DNA from: Meandrina meandrites
Lineage: Eukaryota > Cnidaria > Anthozoa > Scleractinia > Meandrinidae
Assembly: GCA_963693305.1 (NCBI GenBank)
Contig: OY855914.1
Span: 25,206,972-25,270,971 of the forward strand
Direction: 5' to 3'
DNA: 64,000 nt
In this document: in pieces, positions 35,737 to 48,097 of the stretch
Numbering within the stretch: position 1 is the stretch's first letter
Layout of the letters: each line of letters begins with the position of its first letter
Made by a program: the position numbers and the translations under genes
The notes under the pieces: model-generated
Told to the model about the DNA's origin: nothing
The model's input: the letters and a program-made list of their open reading frames with translations, nothing else
The model's database searches: none

Positions 35737-38700
35737 CTGGACATGATCCAATTGTTTTTTTTATTTTATTTTATTTTTTCCATTAATATACACCAGTAGT
35801 TTTAGTGTGTGGTAACTTAACAATATGAAACCATATTTAAAAATACACAATATTATTAGAAAACAAAGCATTTACAAGCAATTCCTTTATACAAGTACAT
35901 TCACCAATTTGGTTGTAATGTGTCAAGAGGAGTTTTTAATTAAATTACAGTACATTTTTATGTGGACTTTCACACGAAGTGTGAAAATCCACATATTGCG
36001 ATCGTGCAGTTTTCCCGATTGGGACGTCAATTTCCGTGATAACTCGTGTCAGCGCTTTCGGAAGCTTTCGAGGGTGTTCGGAAAATCCGAAGTTTTGGAG
36101 GGAGTTAACGTGAGTTGGACGTGAACCCGGGAAATGAACTGCCCACGAAACGCCACAAAGAAAGCATCACGCATGCTAAATACTTGACTTTCATTAATCT
36201 TTATATTTGCATGGCGTTCGACTGAACTGCGGGCAAAGGTAACACTATTTTTCACACTTTTCGCGCGGTATTTGTGTTCGACTGGATGATTCGCATACAA
36301 TTGAAAATAGTTGATTAGCATTATTTAGCAAATATCTGGATATTTGTTGTTTTGTTTCAGCTTTGCCACACAGAATCTTTAGAACGGTAGAATGGATACA
36401 CAACGAGTCAAAACAAAACAAGTTCATTAATCAAGTTGTTTTCCCGGGGCTTTCCCGCATTCATTATTGTCTTGGATTTCTCCCAAGTTTAGTTTGAATA
36501 ACGCAATCTGACTGATGTCGAATTCAAACCTGTCGGTAAAAAGTAAGTGTGAATCGCATAAAACTCATTTTAAACCGAAAAATGTATGTATTGAAACGGT
36601 GCGGTAAACTAAATTATTTGCATTCGGTGTATAAAACGTGTCGTTCGCAACTCGCCGACTCCACTCGAAAAGTAATTCCAGAACGATGATAATTTTAGGT
36701 TAAAAAAGTATTCATCTGCCTTCTTGTATCAAGAAATTATTAGTGAAATCTTGTTGAAAGGCGATAAAAGCCATTAAGGAAAATTTATATATAAAAACAA
36801 CGCATTCAAAGAAAATGAGTTAATTAATGAGTGCAGCTGTTGTTTACACAAGCGTTCAGATGAAATGTCACGCAAACAAAGACAGTCTACATACTCCGCG
36901 AAATATTTATTTATGAATGGACTGAAATTAGTATCCCCGCAAGAGACTGTCATATGAATGGTCCCAACAGACATCTTCTTTTGGTTTTAAGGACATGTTG
37001 CCAATGTTTTTATCCATTTAAAGTGACTGTAGGTCTTATTTGAATTGTCTGTGTTTTTAAATGGTATCTCTAGCTTGGGCGCTAAAAAAAAGTTGAGCCA
37101 CGCCCAGATTGCCATACTTTACTGGAAAAGTAAACCTCAAAACAGCAAGGGACCGCCAGCGATAATGCTGCTAACGTGGGATATACAAAAGATTCTATCA
37201 GCCGAAAAAATAAAATAACATTACAAATAATACAGTAGACTAATACTTCGTGAAAAAGTAGACTTTGAGAGACACCAACACGACAGCTGTCCACGGTTGC
37301 AGCCGTGCTATATAAATTCTGGGGTCCGTTTCTCGAAGGTCCTGAAAGGTTTTCGCACCCGGAAAGCCATAGCAAAATCTTAAACCTTATGATTACAGAG
37401 GTGTCTAATCTATGATATTTTTTAATATGAACAGAAGTTCTCTTCAAACAAAGTTTCAGGCCTATACACTTCTCTGTTTTTAAAATACAGATAACTAAAA
37501 GTGGCTTTGCGGTCCCAAAAGATCTCCGGGGCTTTCGAGAGACAAAGTCTACTTTTTTACCTTGTATCAACCTTGCTGTATTGTTTGTAATGTTATCCTT
37601 TACAGGAGTAGAATCAGTAGATCAAATTCTCCGACGAACATCCCCGTCCTTTTCATATAATCATATAGAGATACTGTCGGGTCTTGTCCCAGGTTTTCCG
37701 CTTCTCTGGCACAATTTAAATTGGACTGCATTTCAACGTTTAAGGCGATGTTCAGGGTAAATTGCAAGGTGTGTTCTCAAAACGAAAAAGTAGTTTTTCT
37801 TTCGTGATCATAAGAAAAGTTGATTGATAAGTTTTTTATCATCTCGAGTTTCAAGTGACTGTCAACTCATATTTGACTGATACTTAGACTTGCCTAGAAG
37901 TCGAGCTCACAGAGCGCGAAGCGCTAGAGCGCCGGGGTCTATTGCCAAACCGGAAACGAGAAGCAAACGTCTTTAAAAAGGTCTAACATTGGCTCATCTA
38001 CTCATTTGTTATCAAAAGCAAATGAAAGTCCACATATGTACGCATTGCGGACCCCACTTTTATTTTAGATGACGGTGGAGAAACTAGTGCATTTGTAGTC
38101 TCATCTGCACATTTTGCTGTGTTTTTTTCAAGGAGTCACTCATTTTTTATCTCTTGTAAATAAGTTTGTATAGGTTACTGTTGTTTGGAATTCCAGTAGC
38201 TGCAAATACGACAGAGGCAAATAAGGTGGCAGTCTTCCCTTTCTTCTGTTGCCATGGTTATGACAGCCAGCCAAATGAATGCTCATGGATTCGTGAATTC
38301 AGTAGAAAACACTGAACAATCCTACATTGCCAACTGAAATTTGAATTAGAGCATATAGCTTTCCACGAAAGGACCTGCCTCCATTGCCGCGTTCTTTATG
38401 ACGCATTTACAACAGTTCATAAAAATTAAGATGTCCAATACATAGCGAGAGCTGACCGAAGGAGCCTGGGTCGAATCCACCACCCTGTGTAGCCTTATAG
38501 TTGCAAGCACCTCAAACCCACTGCGCGGCAAACCCTTGGCAAAGGATCTTTGCTGCATGCATGTAAATACACATCCAAGCTGCTGTAATGTTTCTCTGAT
38601 GCTACCGAATCTCCCCATACTCCGTGACACCGTGACTGGGCGGCCCCAGTCTGTAGACACCAACACTTTGATCTTTTGATGCCGTTACTAGAACTAGCAA

Positions 38701-41193
38701 GTTGTTAAAGAAACAATAGTATTCGTCTAAAACAGTAAAGTTTGAACAAATGGATGGAATGTTTTGCACGCGCTTTTCATCCCCAGCTTGAAAGCCGTCT
38801 TTATTCTCAGACTGCCGAGAGTGAAGCGTAACAAAAGAAAAATGCGCTTGTAAAAATGGCGGCGCGAAATCTTGGAAACTGACGCGCGAAAAAAGACACG
38901 CTTCTTTTCCTCAGATTTCGCGAGGTCGTGTCATTTGCAAGCGCTTTCTTTCGCTTCACACTCAACGGACTAATAGTAAAACGAATGCTCGTAGTCTATG
39001 TGAGATCTATCCCAAAAATATTCCATATGAATGAAAGGCTCCCAAGCGGGGTATAGAGCGAAAAAAATATCGACAAGCGCGGTAAGGGCAGGATGATCTA
39101 TCGGCTTTATGATTTTTTATGGGCGCTTGTTCCGCACACAATCGTACATTTTTTTCGCCTTTAAATTAGAAAACAGGCAACAATCAATCTTGAACGCTTT
39201 ACAGATCTCTGCAGGGCTTTTGTCATCAGTGATCATCAGTATGGAATTATTTTTTTTCTAGAGTGGAACTTTCTTCTTCTGGAGAGACTCGTGAAAGATT
39301 AGAACTCGAATACAACTTTTATATTTTTTTCTAAACCATACTATGCCCGGTAAAGACATTCACTGAAATTGCTATTGAAGATCACGAGTCACGATTCTCT
39401 GCAAGGATACATTCATCGTAAGGCGAAATATCAATGTCTTCCACATCATCTGAATGGCAAAACAATTCCTCCACAAACTCGTGATGATCTGGAAACCGTC
39501 TGTATCTACAAAAAAATCACTTCTATTTTAAAGCACTTCTTTGCTTCCCCGGGGGGGGGGGGACTTCCATATGGAAGGGACGGGGATGCTTGTCGGAAAT
39601 TTTGAATTTAACCTCTAAAAGAGACCAATCTGGGCATAGCCAAAGCTAATGCAGACCCCTAAAAGAGACCATATAACGAATAAAAATTCTTTCTTTTTAG
39701 TTATTTCTTCATGTGCAACCCTAAACGAGACCTTGACGGCTACAAATAGTGACATTTTGTCAAGAACACCCTAAGCGAGACCAAAATCTGAAATTTACCC
39801 CCCTTTGAATTGATTGACTGTTTGGGCTTCACATTACTTCGCTTAGTGACTGGTTTAAAAAACTCGCGTCACTTTCTCAACTTAGTCATTGGTTGAAAAA
39901 AACTCGCGTCGCTTTCTCAACCAATCACAAGGAACAACCAAATCAATCGCAATTCGCTCTCGCACGTTTTCCCGCGCTTCGTACCGGCTGCATGTATTTG
40001 CTTCGAGTTTTGATTGGTTCACTGGATTGTCTGTGTTTTTGTGATTGGCCAGAGCGATAACTTTGGTTTTGGTTTGGTTTTATGAGACTCAATCGAGAAT
40101 CTCTCTATGGCAATTGTCTGAAAGCCCGTTCGGGAAAAGCTAAAACCGATTGGGCAGAGATGTAACAAGACTTTTGAAAATAGCAAAAAGAAATTAGCGC
40201 CTACTTTCGAATCACTCCTCTGTCACAAGCTGTAAAAAGTGTACTTCCGTTAGAAGTGTATCTGCAACAAAAAAATAACATTTTATTAAACATGCCCCAC
40301 ACCTTTAACCACAGCCCCCAGTACTTTTACCAGGTTGTCCTACTAATTTTCCATTCCCTTTTTTCCACCTGGGTGGAAAGAGGCACTGTGAAAGTAAAGT
40401 GTCTTGCCCAAGACCACAATGCAATGTAATAACCCAGACCAGTACTTCAATCAGGGCTTGAAAAATCTCAAAATTCCAGTTGAATTGTAGCTTGAGCTTT
40501 CCCTTCGGGCAAATTTCACTTGCTCAGGACATAGTGCAATGCCTTATATAGTTTACGTTTTTGGCAGACAACATACCATCACGTAAGTAATATATCAAAC
40601 ACAAGAGAGAGTGTTTCATCACATTTCTATTCGTTTTCATTTCCACTGAGAATAGAGTTCAGAATACGATGTGCAGCGGAATATTTTTGACAAACTTCGA
40701 GGTGTTTGGAAATGTGATGAAACACTCTCTTGAGTGTTTAATATATCTTCTCAATGAAAACTAAAACTGTGGAGAAAACGGAGAACTAAAATGATAAAAA
40801 ACTAGGCTAAATTAAGATCAGATTTCCAAACCGCCGTCACTGTTCTGATTTCCTTTGTTTTAACTTGATGAATTATTAATGAGTTTGAGAAGTGAGTGTG
40901 ATTAACTGCCCAGCAGGAAAATCCACTTGTCTTAGATAACCACACTTTGGTCCAGGATTGAATGCAAATATTGTTTAATAAGTACTTCATGATTGACCAG
41001 GCTATTTGACATTTTCATATAATTTCATGTTTGACAGAATTATGTGTGTGTTTTGGTGAACTTTTGTCAATGAGGACATTTTATGATGGCTATCATTAAG
41101 AGTGTGCATCTCATTATCGTTCAATTCTGGACATATGCAGACGACCAGACAGCCCAGCACTTTTTTCAAGCCCTGTGAGTCACACCTTTTGAT
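35737..41193. other. Intergenic region rich in repeats
   Basis: No gene recognised. At 35958-35997 a near-perfect hairpin reads ATGTGGACTTTCACAC and its complement; a further inverted ATGTGGACTTTCA-type word lies near 38026. At 37253 and 37543 inverted copies of AAAAAGTAGACTTTG bound about 300 bases. At 38810-38960 the ends AGTGAAGCGTAAC and TTTCGCTTCACAC form another inverted pair. A G-run is at 39550-39562. A minus-strand frame near 38624-38730 reads LVTASKDQSVGVY, reminiscent of a WD repeat, without enough support to call. Confidence 0.5.
40589..40746. mobile_element. 158-base inverted-repeat element
   Basis: The ends AATATATCAAACACAAGAGA and the complement of ATATATTAAACACTCAAGAG continue as inverted copies for about 38 bases through GTGTTTCATCACATTTC. 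No coding capacity. Confidence 0.75.
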
Positions 41194-42945
41194 CTAGAGT
41201 TGAGAGTCAAACACATTCACAACTGCTCTGTCCCCATGCACCTTTTTGCACTTGGCTGGATCTCTCGCTAAAAATGAAATTTTTAAGTTACATAAATATA
41301 GCAAATTGCACTGCTCATACTTTATTTTCCATAATGGATCTTTCCCATGCTCTCGCATACGCTCTTGGACTCCAACTTCTGGGACAAAACTTGTCAGAAA
41401 CTCACCACCAAACATAATAAGACCTAAAAAATAATCAAAACTCAGATTATGTTTTGAACAATTTTATTTTGCATAGAGCTCACATAGGTAGCTTTGAGTG
41501 AAATAAATAATAAACAATAAATAAATGGCAATTTGCAGTTGCATTTTATACAGAGCGGTACTTCAACCACTGTTGGTTCACTGAATGAATTTGAATAGAG
41601 AAGTATTCGTTTTTGTGGAGGGAGGAAAACTGGAGATCCGGAAGAAAAAAACTTGGAGCAAGGATGAGAATTTACAACAAAGTCAACCCATGTGATGCCG
41701 GGCCCTGGAATCAAACATGGGCCTCATCAGTCGGAGGTGATTGCTCTCACAACTGTGCCACCCCTCCTCTTCTGTGACTGGGGCAGTGTTGCTTTGCTTC
41801 GTACAGAAAGCAAGGCTGTGCTCTAAGAAAAATTACAAGGAGCCCAAAGGTTCCAAATTATAAGATCCAGGGTGCCCAGCATAAAGCTTATATGAAAGAA
41901 ATAAGATTATCTAGTTGCCCAAAGGCAAAAGTTAGTCGCCTGAGGCACCCGGGCACCCTTAGAGCACAGCCCTGGAAAGGGGTTCACCATTTCAAGGTGG
42001 CACTTGCATGTAACTGACAAGGAACACTAATGCAAGACGCTGCTGGTAAACTTACTATAGAACCCATCGTCAGCCATAGAACCAAAAGGCTCAGGAGTTG
42101 GAGCAGCAGTGTTCAGCATTGATCCAATCTCCGTGCTTTGTAAAGTACGTCCATCGACTGTGGACACCTAAAACAGTGTTTAAAATGGACTAAGGAAGAT
42201 CCTTTCTCAAGCTACCAGATGTCTATTTTACCTTTTATGTGCCTGTTCTGGACAGGTGTTCGGTTAGTTGGGGAGCAGCGATAAGTGAGTGGAAAAAAAG
42301 ACGAGGGTTAGTCGGAGAAATGTGTCAGAAGAATTTGCTCTCTCACCCCAAACCCCTTGTTATGTTTCTTTTCCACTTGGCTTTCTTTGAGCTTATCCGA
42401 CCTATTTTTTTTTCATGCTGCTTCCCAACTAAATGAATGTTAGGTACTGTACCTCATCTATGGACATCGTCATCTGCAATACCAGCAGATGCCTAATCTC
42501 TATTTTACTAAGAATACGAACAAAACTGTAAACTTCATTATGAGCTAAATAAAATTATTATTAATATTATTATTTAATCATTACAGACTGAGCCCTTAGC
42601 TCACACGTTTTCTCTTATATCTTTGTAAAACCTGTCGCAAAAACTATTACTCTTAACTTAAAGGTGTAACTTTAAAATTAAAAAAAATATATACCAGTAA
42701 CCATAGTCCAGGGCACCCAGCGGTGGATCCAGGAAAAAATGTTGACTGTTTTCCAATAGCATGAGTGTCAAAGGTGCAAGACTGTAGAGGGATCCGCAGA
42801 AATGCTCACTTGTGAAAATGAATGTTTAGGTATATTGACTTCCATTTCTGTATTTTTTTTTTTTAGATTACTGATTCCAGGAGAGGAAACACCGGGCAGG
42901 ACTAATAGCTTGTATAATTTATTGCAAACTATATCTGTCCTGCAA

Positions 42946-42976
<31 letters not shown>

Positions 42977-45900
42977 TATGACTGTATTTTCGTACCTTTG
43001 CTGTGCCATCAATTGCAACTGACAACAGTGCATTCTGTCCTTTGCACCAAGGCCAGCTTTCATGAAGAAACATCACATCACGAATTACGTTGTTATGCAA
43101 CTGAAAGAAAATGGAAAATCTTCACTAAGAAACAGAGTTGACACAGCTTACAAAATACAAAGGGGAAGCTGAGATAAGTACAGTTAATAAGAAATATTAA
43201 TTTCTAAGCCTCGCTAGTATGTTATTATAACAATTATGAACACGACCATGTACTAAACAGGCCCTAGGAACAAAAGACCAGGCTGGTCTGACCAGTTTTT
43301 CGGGTTTTCTTTATTTATAAAGAAACAACTACACCAACTTGCTACTAAAAATAAATAACTCACGTCATAAATGAAATCCATGGGAAGTGGCATTCTGAGA
43401 TCAAACATGGATAGACCTCGTCCATTTACACAGCAGCAAGTCGCAATGTTAGGACCTGTCTGGGCATCCACTGCTAATCCTGTCCGATCTGGGCCATTGT
43501 ATACACCTAGAAGTGACCAAAAATAAAGAAAATGTACATGTACCGGTAATGACTGAAAGGCAATTTAAATGAAGTGGGCATTTCTCCAACTATCCACTAT
43601 CCACTAATTGGTTTAATTTATGCTTGAGCAGAAAACAACTGACTGGAAGAACAGCTAATTAACCTCAGCTAATGGACACCTCTAATGGATGCCCCAGAAA
43701 CAGATGGAGATGTGACACTGATGTGGAAATGAAGTTGATGGGATACACCTGGAAGGAAGTAGAATGAAAACCCAACCTAGAGTTCATTGGTGAGGGGTTG
43801 TCAATGGTCTATGCCCCACCTAGAGCAATGGTCCTATTAAGTAACTAAGTATGGACACCTCTCTTAAAATCATCCTATCAAAATAGAACTTACAATAGAT
43901 TTTTGTTTAAATTTTGCCAATTCTTACAGTTATCATAAGACACCACTTGTTCCCCTGTTTCAGCATCCATAACAATCAATCTCCTGGCATTTGTTGATGC
44001 CAAAATCTGAAAATTAAATTAAAAAAAAAGAAGGATTGAGTTGTACATGTAAGCAACAAGTTTGGTGGCACAATGGTAAATAGTGTACAATTGTGTTAGT
44101 AATTGTGCAAAAACAAATTCAGTGATCAAATGATAAAACACTAAACTTGGTTTTCGCAAAATATCGTGATTTGTCAGGGTCTTGCAGATCAATAAATTGC
44201 TGCTCACCGACAAATCACAATATTTTGCTCAACCTCGTCCAATAATTGTAAAGTATCTTTAAATAAGCCATTATCCAACCTCTCTCGGCCTCAGTCCTGG
44301 CATTGGTGGTGTGTTAGATATATAAATACTGGTAATCATTATATTGGAGATTAGAAGGAACATTACCTTCCGTCCATCACTTGTAAATCTCACAGCCTTT
44401 ATATTTCTCGCTAGACTCAGTGTTGTAATCTGTTGATCACAATGAAAACAAACAAAAATAACATGTGATTACATTCAAGAGATGACCAATATACTTGTAT
44501 CTACATGTATTTCTGAGAAAAACAAATAGAACATACTGGAAAATTCTAAACATAAGGCAAGGGAAGGCTAAGCTTTTGCTCAAAATGGCTTTTTGTTGGC
44601 TCAGACTTTTTTGAAGGTAAGGTGCAGGCGTGGAGGTGGGAGGGGTCAGAGGGTGTGTTGTGCTTTATGGGGTCACAAGGTTTATTTGCTATATTCATAG
44701 CCTGCGTAGCAAGCGTTCCCGTACGAGCGAAGTGCTATGTGTCGCGTGCGAGCGAAGATTCTAGTCGCACGAAAATTGGGGCGAGAGCAAAAAAGGGAAA
44801 GGAGAGGGGAGGGGGTGGGGCAGCGAGGGAACGCTTGCAAGCAAACCCCACGATTCTGAAAAACCCGTTCGTCCACGAACGGGGCTTCTGATTGGTGCGG
44901 CGCGGTCATGCTGATTGATAAGTGTATCGAATTCACCTGATTGATTTGAACCAGGGCGCAAAATAATATTCAAGCGTGACTCGGGCGAAAAGGACAAAAT
45001 GAATAATTGTTTGAATCGTTCTAGCTTCAATAAACTAGATCTGAGCTCAGCGGAATTCGCTTGTTCTCTGAAGATGGACCAACGTAGGGTATTATATGCC
45101 ATCAATTTGTCTATTGATTGTGCGTGTCTGATGGATTTGGCAAAAGCATTTTTTTTTCTTCAGTTCAGTTGTGCGGGTGCGAAGGAAAACGGCAAGGAGG
45201 AACAGGTTTTGCCAGCATTATTTGGCAACTTCAACTTAGATTTTCCGACTCATTTTACTTATTCTGACGTGAAAGAAGTCGGCGGTGACTTATCCTTTGT
45301 TTTGCAAAATTTAAAGCCAGCCAATTTGCTCATGCTGGCAGTTTTCAAAACAACCACTTCCAGTGCGGACGCTAAACGGTTTTAAATAATTTTTCCCCCG
45401 TAGGACAATATAATACCGTTAAACTGCTGAACTGTAGAAGTTCAACCTCATGAAAACCTGCTCTTTAAGTCGAACATTCTACTAATTATTTTAAAGCTCC
45501 AGACAAACTGTAGAGTGCTTTTGTGATTTCCCTTTGCGAGTTTCCGGCCGATTGAAATGTGAGCGGTCTTGTTCAGCACGCGAAAAATTGTTTTGTTTTG
45601 AATTTAAATTAAGCTTATAGTTAAAGTGTTGACACCATCACTTTCGCTGGATGGAAAGCGCTTCTTTTATTCCCCGAAAATTTGAAGTATTTTGGCTTTT
45701 AAAAAGCATTTTGAAGCTAAATGATGCTGTTGTGTGACTCGCTGAAAAATAGCGCCATTAACAAGTTGTCAATCTATGAATGAACTCACCCGTGAAGAAA
45801 TCGGTGGGCGTTTTCCAGAATCGTGGGGTTTGCTTGCAAGCGTTCCCTCGCTGCCCCACCCCCTCCCTGCTCCTTTTCCTGTTTTGCTCTCGCCTCAATT

Positions 45901-47425
45901 TTCGCGCGACCAGAATCTTTACTCGCGCGACACATAGCTCTTCGTTCGCACGGGAACGCTTGCTACGCAGGCTACTATATTCGGTGCTAAGTGGATATAG
46001 GGCATGGCACCATATTAGAATTTTTCCCCACCATTACTAACAGTTTTTAAAAAGTCAAATGAATGAAATTTAGGACAAAACTTGTATGGTAAGTAAGTAA
46101 ACTTCATTAAGCATGCCCCAGCATTTTCAAATCCAAGGGTCATACAGGGGTTCTCTCGCATGATTCATGGGCAGAAAAAAATAACGAATCAGTCGGATAT
46201 TAAAATTTCATTTTCCCAACTCACAAAAATAAGTAACTAATAAAAATATTCTTTACATCCTGCTCTTACGCAAAGAAAAGGGGCATAGACGAAGTGTTTG
46301 AAGAAAGCAAAAATCAAGAAAGGCAAAAGAAAGGCTGTGTTTTCAAATTGCATACCTTTTTCCCCATTGTCTCCCTTTTTCGTGTTTTCATAGTCATAAA
46401 TCTCGCGGAAGTCTCGCGACTCAAAATTATGTGGAAAAGCGTGGTGAAATCACCAATCGATTATTAATTCAAGTTCTTCATGGGTCACGCAAAATGTTTA
46501 GGTCATAAATGACAAAGAATTATTTAATCTCAAATTCGCATTTCACAGAAAATAAATTCAGCTACAATATGTTTATTTGATTAAGTGCCCAAACTCAAAC
46601 AAGCACCCACCCTGTAGGTATGAAAAAATAATAAGCGCCCAGCCTCAAATAAATAGGGTAATTTCAAATCACAAGGTATCTAGAGATCGAGGCCCTGGTA
46701 AAAAAACAACAACAACAACAACAAAAAAACCAAAGCAAATAACAATCCAAAAAAATAAATACAACATTTTCACCAGATAGGTGAGTTTGGGGATATCTTG
46801 AATATTCAAGAAATTATAAAATGTCCTCTAATTCAAATGAGTAATAGAAATCTAAATTATCACTTTGAAGTACCATATTGAGGAATGTAAATATGCAGTC
46901 AAGCACATGAACAAAAATTTAAATAAATAAGGGAACATATTACTTTGTTATCCCTATGATATGAAGACAATATTTTTCTAACTACAGTAAAATTAAATAA
47001 AGGTATGACAATTTTTCCATAGAGACTTGGACAAATGGAGTGGGGCAACGTAAGCACAGGTATTACAAATCTTTTGAGCTTTTTAAAACTAAAAAAAATA
47101 CATGAGCTTTAGCCGTCTTTACTTACTGGATAACTGCCCAAAAGATGGCATTTCTTCGCGCTATAGATATTAACCTTCCCATCATAAGCACCAGAGCAGA
47201 ACAAGTATCGATCCTGGAGATGGAAAATAATTCAAATTATGATCGATCTACTTTGCATGTACTCGTCGACAACAAAAGACAAGGACAGACGGAATAAAAC
47301 TAGTAGAACTTGTAAACAAGTTGTTTGGTATGAATAAGTTCGAATCTTACCACGGGCGAGAAAGCGACCCCACGCACATATCCTTGATGAAACTTTAAAA
47401 ATTCTACTTTCGAAGTTAGATCCAT
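41194..47425 (-). CDS. WD-repeat protein, eight exons
   Basis: Exons in transcript order are 47425-47351, 47213-47127, 44429-44367, 44006-43928, 43506-43364, 43100-42996, 42167-42056 and 41423-41194; all join in phase to 297 residues. WD-repeat strands are visible at about residues 12-44 (YVRGVAFSPV to SGAYDGKVNIY), 59-96 (IKAVRFTSDGRKILAS to LIVMDAETGE), 112-145 (CCCVNGRGLSMFDLR) and 150-191 (VIRDVMFLHE to SVAIDGTAKVSTVDGR). The C-terminal exon has GVQERMREHGKDPLWKIKY. WD propellers are protein-interaction scaffolds. The FDLR at the end of the third repeat fits the loose W/F-D-x-R motif of DDB1-CUL4 substrate receptors, which is only suggestive. I do not recognise the orthologue. The last exon may contain a further 53-base intron starting GTATGAG, so the final 45 residues are less certain. 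The start codon shares a 0.67 kb divergent region with the gene at 48098. Confidence 0.88.
41560..41775 (-). mobile_element. Diverged tRNA-derived SINE
   Basis: On the minus strand a tRNA-like head reads GGTGGCACAGTTGTGAGAGC and later GTTTGATTCCAGGGCCCGGC, corresponding to A-box and B-box regions. It is followed by GGGTTGACTTTGTTG and a pyrimidine-rich tail. From memory this resembles a SINE common in coral genomes. It sits in the last intron of the WD-repeat gene. Confidence 0.6.
42955..42979. repeat. (TA)n microsatellite in WD-gene intron
   Basis: A run of about 12 TA dinucleotides close to the 3' end of the exon at 42996-43100. Confidence 0.9.
44430..47126 (-). other. Second WD-gene intron
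   Basis: The 2.7 kb intron contains the large inverted-repeat element at 44698-45974 and then AT-rich sequence with A-runs near 46700. No extra in-phase exon was seen. Confidence 0.7.
44698..45974. mobile_element. 1.28 kb terminal-inverted-repeat element (MULE-like)
   Basis: Both ends start TAGCCTGCGTAGCAAGCGTT, and the inverted arms stay about 90 percent identical for roughly 165 bases. The flanks carry CTATATTC at 44689-44696 and 45975-45982, an 8-base duplication or a 9-base one with one mismatch. The smaller element at 59571-59681 has related ends and a 9-base duplication, which together point to Mutator-like elements. The interior includes a 128-codon plus-strand frame (44999-45385) with no recognised domain. 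Confidence 0.82.
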
Positions 47426-48097
47426 GATCAACGATTGGAGGAAACCACTCAAGTGATTAAAGACTCCTTCGCCATTAATTGTCCATGTTGTTTACCTGTG
47501 CTCTCAGCGACTTTTTCAGAGCGTTTCAGTCCAAAGAATGAATTGAAAATGATACCTACAGCAGCGATTTTATACCATGCGTCATGTTATAAACTTGATA
47601 GCCTGCAGGAAGCTCTAATATATTCGCTTTCATCGGCAAAATATGACATGAACTTATGAACACATCAGTTTTGTGCAAAACTTTCATTGGGAGCTGGATC
47701 CAGGTAAACCTCGTTTGCAATACTGACCAAATTTGGAAACGCACTTGTCACGAAAGGGTGCGTTACTCTTTCAGAGTCACGCGAAAATCAAGCCCCGCTA
47801 GAAACTTTCAACCTTCCATCACCTAATGTGTAAAAAGCAAACTGTGTAACACTCTGTGAAGAAAACAATTTTAATCAAGGTTTCATTCTTTGTTTAAAAG
47901 TTTGCTTTGCATCGGAGAAGCGGAGCTGAGAGTTTGCAAAATTGCTTGCTCTCCCCTCCCTCCCTCCTCTCTCCATTAGGACTCCCCACCCCACCCTACC
48001 CCAACGTGGTGATGACTCTTTTTTTTGACATTTCAAGGTCGCGTGACCGTCTCGCGCGTTTCTCAGCTATTTCAGGTTCACCAATTTTAGGAAAAAC
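47426..48097. promoter_or_regulatory. Divergent promoter region
   Basis: 672 bases separate the start codons of the WD-repeat gene (minus, ATG at 47425) and the secreted-protein gene (plus, ATG at 48098). It contains the GC-containing words GGTCGCGTGACC and GTCACGAAAGG near each side and a pyrimidine tract at 47945-48002. A shared bidirectional promoter is an inference from spacing. Confidence 0.5.

Noticed and set aside
38346..38730. Minus-strand frame with a WD-repeat-like string LVTASKDQSVGVY
   Set aside because: The frame has no start, stops soon at a TAG inside a possible donor, and overlaps an inverted-repeat element upstream. No partner exon fits, so chance or a gene relic is as likely as an exon.
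44999..45385. 128-codon frame as a host gene
   Set aside because: It lies inside a transposable element with clear borders and has no recognised domain or splice links, so it is described with the element.
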